Shown one piece after another: positions 6,521 to 9,412 of a stretch of DNA of 9,412 nt. The DNA lies in NCBI GenBank assembly GCA_903885415.1, contig CAISIP010000193.1, forward strand, positions 1 through 9,412, in the 5' to 3' direction. Both the position numbers and the translations under genes were made by a program. The notes under the pieces are model-generated. The model made no database searches. It saw only the letters and a list, made by a program, of their open reading frames with translations, and was not told the origin of the DNA. Origin of the DNA: an uncultured beta proteobacterium. GTDB lineage: Bacteria; Pseudomonadota; Gammaproteobacteria; Burkholderiales; Burkholderiaceae_C. Numbering within the stretch: position 1 is the first letter of the stretch; each line of letters begins with the position of its first letter.

Positions 6521-7699
6521 CTAGCGGCTCTTGGCGACAAATATGTCGCCAAAGAGTTTTTCCCACTTGGCCTGTTCGTCCAGCGCGCGCTTGGGGTCGA
6601 TGAACCGGGTCTCGCGTCCCTTGAGCGGCGATTCAATTTTTGAACTGACGGGAACCAGTTCCAGCCCGGTCAGCAGCGGCTGCGCGTCTGAAATCATGTA
6701 TTCGTAGAAAAGCAGCGCCGCATGCGGGTGTGGCGCATTGCGCGATATGCCGGCGCCATTGGGTCTGGCGATGAGTGGGCCGATGGTGATCCAGTCCACC
6801 GGCGCGCCGGCCTTGCGGTCCTGGTCGATTTTGAAGTTGTAGCAGCTCAGTCCCATTTGAATTTCACCGGCGATGACCAGCTCGGCGAGCAGCGCGTGCC
6901 CCTTGCGCACCGACACCCCGTTGGCGGCGACCAGGTCGCGAAACAGCTTCAGGCCCCGGTCCTCACCCATCGCACCGACGACCGCCATGAACCAGTCCGC
7001 GTCGCCGGCCTCCACCGCCAGGCGCCCCTTCCATCGCGGATGCAACAGGTCTTCGAAAGACTTCGGCAAATCTTCGCGGCGGACCTGGCGCGAATTGAAA
7101 CACTGCACGAACAGGTTCAGCCGCGTGGCGACCCACTCGCGATGGGCAAACTGCGCTTGCGGAATCAGGTCGCGAAAATGCGGCGAGTTCACGCTGATCA
7201 GGAGCTTCTCGCGCTGGACCGCCTCCATTTCGGGTCCGTTGGTTTCGAGCACGTCGAAGCCGTTGGTCTTGGCGCGCGCCTCGGTCAGGGTTCTTTGCAG
7301 CAGGTTCTCCGAGCTGGCGCGCCACAGGTTGACTTTCACGCCGGGGTAGCGGCGCTCGAAGTCCGCTTTGACCTTGGCCACCGTAGCCGCCGTCATCGAC
7401 GTGTAGAGGTTCAGGACGCCTTCGCGGTTGGCGCCGTCGACCAGGCGTTTGAGCCGGTCGGGGCCTTCGTACATCGCGAGTTCGCGCAGGCCGGCCGTCT
7501 CCTGTGCGTGAAGCCCGGCGCAAGCCCCCGCGCCCAAGGCAAGGGTTAATAGCCACGCTGCCAGGGGTCGCAAGGCCGACGCAAAGGCGCCGAGCAGCCG
7601 CGCAATCGGCGTGAGCCCTAGCAGCATGATCGGTGTGCGGTCTTCTTCCGGGGCGACCGCCAGCAAGCGGGCCTTCAAGATGCGGTATGGCAGGTTCAA
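6521..7699 (-). CDS. ABC transporter periplasmic solute-binding protein, iron(III)/spermidine-type
   Basis: The protein has the layout of the extracellular solute-binding family that includes FbpA- and PotD-like proteins. After a signal sequence (hydrophobic LRPLAAWLLTLALGAG, probable cleavage after GLHA before QE) the mature part opens with GVLNLYTSMTAATVAKVKAD, the first strand and helix of lobe 1. Next come RYPGVKVNLWRAS, FDVLETNGPEMEA, HREWVATRLNLFV, a DLLHPRWKGRLAVE segment and a late YEYMISDAQPLL helix, all typical. The ligand cannot be predicted. Start choice: a TTG at 7699 overlaps the upstream stop (TTGA) and has GAGGAG five bases before it, which suggests coupled translation, but it gives a long, acidic extension ahead of the signal. 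An ATG at 7627 gives a more ordinary, still long, signal with a weak ribosome site. The ATG at 7762 would overlap the upstream gene by 67 bases and is unlikely. No permease or ATPase gene lies in the window. Confidence 0.85.
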   Translation of the reverse strand: MNLPYRILKARLLAVAPEEDRTPIMLLGLTPIARLLGAFASALRPLAAWLLTLALGAGACAGLHAQETAGLRELAMYEGPDRLKRLVDGANREGVLNLYTSMTAATVAKVKADFERRYPGVKVNLWRASSENLLQRTLTEARAKTNGFDVLETNGPEMEAVQREKLLISVNSPHFRDLIPQAQFAHREWVATRLNLFVQCFNSRQVRREDLPKSFEDLLHPRWKGRLAVEAGDADWFMAVVGAMGEDRGLKLFRDLVAANGVSVRKGHALLAELVIAGEIQMGLSCYNFKIDQDRKAGAPVDWITIGPLIARPNGAGISRNAPHPHAALLFYEYMISDAQPLLTGLELVPVSSKIESPLKGRETRFIDPKRALDEQAKWEKLFGDIFVAKSR

Positions 7700-8448
7700 G
7701 GGGACTCCTCGATGTCGTGCTTGGGCAGCGGACCCGCCAGGCTGTCGACACCGGCGCGCCATAGGTCCCAGGCGCGAACGATCTGGCCCTCGGTGGCGGC
7801 GGCAGCCAGCATCGCCTCCTGCTCGTTGAGAAAATTCACCGGGCCCAGCGCCGCAGCCTGCAGTTGCAGCTTCGCGTTCACCTCGGCATAGATCGCGCGG
7901 TAGACCGCCAGTTCAATCGAGGGTCCGACCGTCGTTGATCCGTGTCCGCGCATCAGCACGCAGTGGTGATGCGCCAGCGACTCGGCCAGTGCCTTGCCAA
8001 GGCGGGCGTCGCGGATCAGCAGGTCGGTGTCGCCGGCAGCGTCGCGGATCTCGAACAGGGCCGAGCCGCTGCCCAGAAAACCGCTCATGTGAAAGATCGG
8101 CCGCAGCCGCTGCCCGGTGACGCCAAAGGGGATGACACTTTGGGAGTGGCTGTGCACGACCGCCATCACATCGGGTCGGGCCTTGTAGATTTCGCTGTGG
8201 ATAAAGCGCTCAAGGTACGAGCGTTGTGCGTGGGGATCGACCGGCTCGCCCTGCATGTCGTACACCTGGATGTCGGATGCGCTGACAAGGCCCGGCGCCC
8301 GGTTGCAGGCGAGCAGGAAATGGGCGTCGGATTGGTCGTGGCGCACGCTGATGTGGCCAAAGCCATCGACGACATTCTGGTGGTACAGGATGCGGTTGGC
8401 CAGCGCCAGTTTGTCGAGCAGTGCGGGGTCGGGTTGGGGTACAGCCAC
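7696..8448 (-). CDS. Class II aldolase/adducin family protein with complete Zn site
   Basis: The 250-residue protein has the class II aldolase fold shared with fuculose-phosphate aldolase (FucA) and ribulose-phosphate epimerase. The metal-site histidines are H99 and H101 in VVHSHSQS and H169 in RGHGSTTVG, and E80 (SYLERFIHSEIY) stands where the catalytic acid-base Glu of FucA stands: the spacing E80 to H99 is 19, as in FucA Glu73 to His92. Other landmarks are NVVDGFGHISVR (25-36), PGLVSASDIQVYD (52-64) and MRGHG (166-170). An aldolase, epimerase or decarboxylase acting on a small hydroxy-acid or sugar derivative is possible; the substrate is unknown. The start at 8448 is GTG with only a weak GAGA upstream. 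It appears to be the first gene of a minus-strand operon: its stop overlaps the TTG start of the solute-binding protein gene. A second class II aldolase gene diverges from it. Confidence 0.87.
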   Translation of the reverse strand: MAVPQPDPALLDKLALANRILYHQNVVDGFGHISVRHDQSDAHFLLACNRAPGLVSASDIQVYDMQGEPVDPHAQRSYLERFIHSEIYKARPDVMAVVHSHSQSVIPFGVTGQRLRPIFHMSGFLGSGSALFEIRDAAGDTDLLIRDARLGKALAESLAHHHCVLMRGHGSTTVGPSIELAVYRAIYAEVNAKLQLQAAALGPVNFLNEQEAMLAAAATEGQIVRAWDLWRAGVDSLAGPLPKHDIEESP

Positions 8449-8558
8449 GGTGTGATCTCGGTACGGATGTCTCAGGCCGGTTGCTCCGGCGCGCCATTGT
8501 CGCGCAAGACCGCAGGCTGCCGGATAATCGTCTGCACCCCTATCCCTACAAAGCCCTT
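8449..8558. promoter_or_regulatory. Divergent promoter region between two class II aldolase genes
   Basis: Only 110 bases separate the two divergent starts, so this gap should contain both promoters. A GATAAT -10-like box on the plus strand (8523-8528) would start transcription about 25 bases before the ATG at 8559, but the nearest TTG-type -35 (TTGTCG, 8497-8502) is 20 bases away, longer than usual. On the minus strand the same spot gives GATTAT with TTGTAG 16 bases upstream, so the two -10 elements would overlap. A GCCGG-TTGCT-CCGGC inverted repeat (8476-8490) is a candidate operator. All assignments are pattern matches. Confidence 0.35.
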
Positions 8559-9389
8559 ATGCAAGCTATCGATAGCCAGCGACCAGCGCGCGGCGCACGA
8601 TCGGTATACGAGCCCGAACAAGCCGGCCTGCTATTTCCTCAGCGACCGGTATTCAGCGATCTGGCCGGCGAGCGCCAATACCGCAAAGAGCATCTGGTGG
8701 CGGCCTGCCGTGCCTTTGCACAGCATCATCTGGACTATGGCTTCGCCGGGCACCTGACGGTGCGCGACCCTGAGTTCCCCGAACTCTACTGGACCAACCC
8801 GATGGCGGTGCATTTTTCACAGGTCAAGCTAAGCAACCTGATTCTGGCGAACCACCAGGGCCGGGTGGTGCAGGGCGCCCACGCCATCAACCGGGCCGGC
8901 TTTGTGCTGCACGCCGCCTGCCATCAGGAGCACCCGGACATCGTCGCCATGTGCCATGCGCATACGGTCTACGGTACGGCCTTTGCCGCGCTGGGCCGCG
9001 CGATAGAGCCGATATCCCAGGACGCTGCGGTATTTTTTGAAGACCATGTGGTGATCACCGAGGAGTCGGGCAAGGTGGCGGTCAGCACCCAGGCCGGCGG
9101 ATCGGTGGCCAGCGCGTTCAAGGGCGTGAAGGCCGCGATCCACCAGAACCATGGGCTGTTCACCGCCAGCCGCCACAGCATCGACGCCGCGGCCTTTTGG
9201 TTCATCGGTTTGGAGCGGGTATGCCAGCAGGCCCTGCTGGTCGCGGCGAGCGCTATCGCACCGGTGCTGGTTGCGCCCGAGAAAGCGCGCTACAGCCGAG
9301 AACACGTCGGCAGTGAGTACATAGGCTGGCTGCACTTCCAAGTGCTGTACGACCATATCGCAGCGACGCAGCCGGACATGTTCGACTGA
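8559..9389 (+). CDS. Class II aldolase/adducin family protein lacking the catalytic Glu
   Basis: The 276-residue protein has the class II aldolase/adducin domain. The Zn histidines are present: H133 and H135 in MCHAHTVYGTAFAALG and H198 in HQNHGLF. Counting back 19 residues from H133, where FucA-type enzymes carry a Glu, gives G114 in INRAGFVLHAACH. This matches the non-aldolase branch of the family, so retro-aldol chemistry of the FucA type is unlikely. Residues 38-70 (EHLVAACRAFAQHHLDYGFA followed by GHLTVRD) are the usual N-terminal motif. I took the ATG at 8559 because the conserved part begins soon after; an in-frame start at 8421 would overlap the divergent gene and reads as arginine-rich filler. 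No clear ribosome-binding site precedes 8559. A perfect 12-base palindrome sits at codons 3-6. It diverges from the other class II aldolase gene, and the two are likely regulated together. Confidence 0.87.
   Translation: MQAIDSQRPARGARSVYEPEQAGLLFPQRPVFSDLAGERQYRKEHLVAACRAFAQHHLDYGFAGHLTVRDPEFPELYWTNPMAVHFSQVKLSNLILANHQGRVVQGAHAINRAGFVLHAACHQEHPDIVAMCHAHTVYGTAFAALGRAIEPISQDAAVFFEDHVVITEESGKVAVSTQAGGSVASAFKGVKAAIHQNHGLFTASRHSIDAAAFWFIGLERVCQQALLVAASAIAPVLVAPEKARYSREHVGSEYIGWLHFQVLYDHIAATQPDMFD
8565..8576. repeat. Perfect palindrome GCTATCGATAGC just after a start codon
   Basis: A 12-base perfect palindrome begins 4 bases after the ATG of the second class II aldolase gene (8559). Depending on where transcription begins, it could be a repressor operator or a chance sequence. 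Confidence 0.35.
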
Positions 9390-9412
9390 GCTGCAGCAGG
9401 GTGCGCCGCTAC

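Noticed and set aside
5428..6636. 402-codon minus-strand frame overlapping the cyclodeaminase-family gene
   Set aside because: Out-of-frame shadow with Arg/Gly/Pro-rich composition; the other frame contains the Rossmann motif.
6722..7549. 275-codon plus-strand frame opposite the solute-binding protein
   Set aside because: Antisense shadow without domains; the minus strand gives a complete binding protein.
7942..8757. 271-codon plus-strand frame overlapping both aldolase-family genes
   Set aside because: It runs antisense to one real gene and out of frame in the other, with no recognisable domain.

Overview
The window looks like chromosomal DNA from a high-GC Gram-negative proteobacterium, most likely a betaproteobacterium of the Burkholderiales type. 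This rests on GC-rich third codon positions throughout, an FNR-type regulator, a Sec lipoprotein plus a Tat substrate, and the general look of the proteins. The genus cannot be read from the sequence. I see no rRNA, tRNA, CRISPR array, transposase or phage gene.

Layout, left to right. (1) 1-133, minus: a C-terminal piece of a Rid (RidA/YjgF) family protein, running off the left edge and lacking its N-terminal part. (2) 138-416: no convincing gene. (3) 417-1211, minus: a Crp/Fnr-family regulator with the FNR DNA-recognition signature but without the cysteines FNR uses to hold its oxygen-sensing Fe-S cluster. Its 222-base upstream gap carries three inverted repeats. (4) 1434-2069, minus: an unrecognised 211-residue protein with a probable C-terminal winged helix. 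(5) 2070-2334: a divergent intergenic region with a good sigma70-like promoter facing right. (6) 2335-5360, plus: a two-gene operon of a DUF1800 lipoprotein followed 8 bases later by a DUF1501 protein with a Tat signal. This pair is widely conserved but has no well-defined function. (7) 5361-5387: a short convergent gap with a nested hairpin spanning both stop codons. (8) 8448-5388, minus: a likely three-gene operon, transcribed as class II aldolase/adducin-family enzyme, then an iron(III)/spermidine-type periplasmic solute-binding protein (overlapping start), then an ornithine cyclodeaminase/mu-crystallin-family protein. (9) 8559-9389, plus: a second, divergent class II aldolase/adducin-family protein, facing away from the first across 110 bases.

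How the genes may work together: the right half reads as a small catabolic island with capture of a solute in the periplasm (but no permease or ATPase in view), a NAD(P)-type amine/imino-acid enzyme, and two aldolase-fold proteins. One of the two keeps the full FucA-like Zn and acid-base residue set; the other keeps the three Zn histidines but has Gly where the catalytic Glu belongs. The DUF1800/DUF1501 pair is an independent export-linked unit. The substrate of the island and the role of the DUF pair cannot be determined from the sequence alone.
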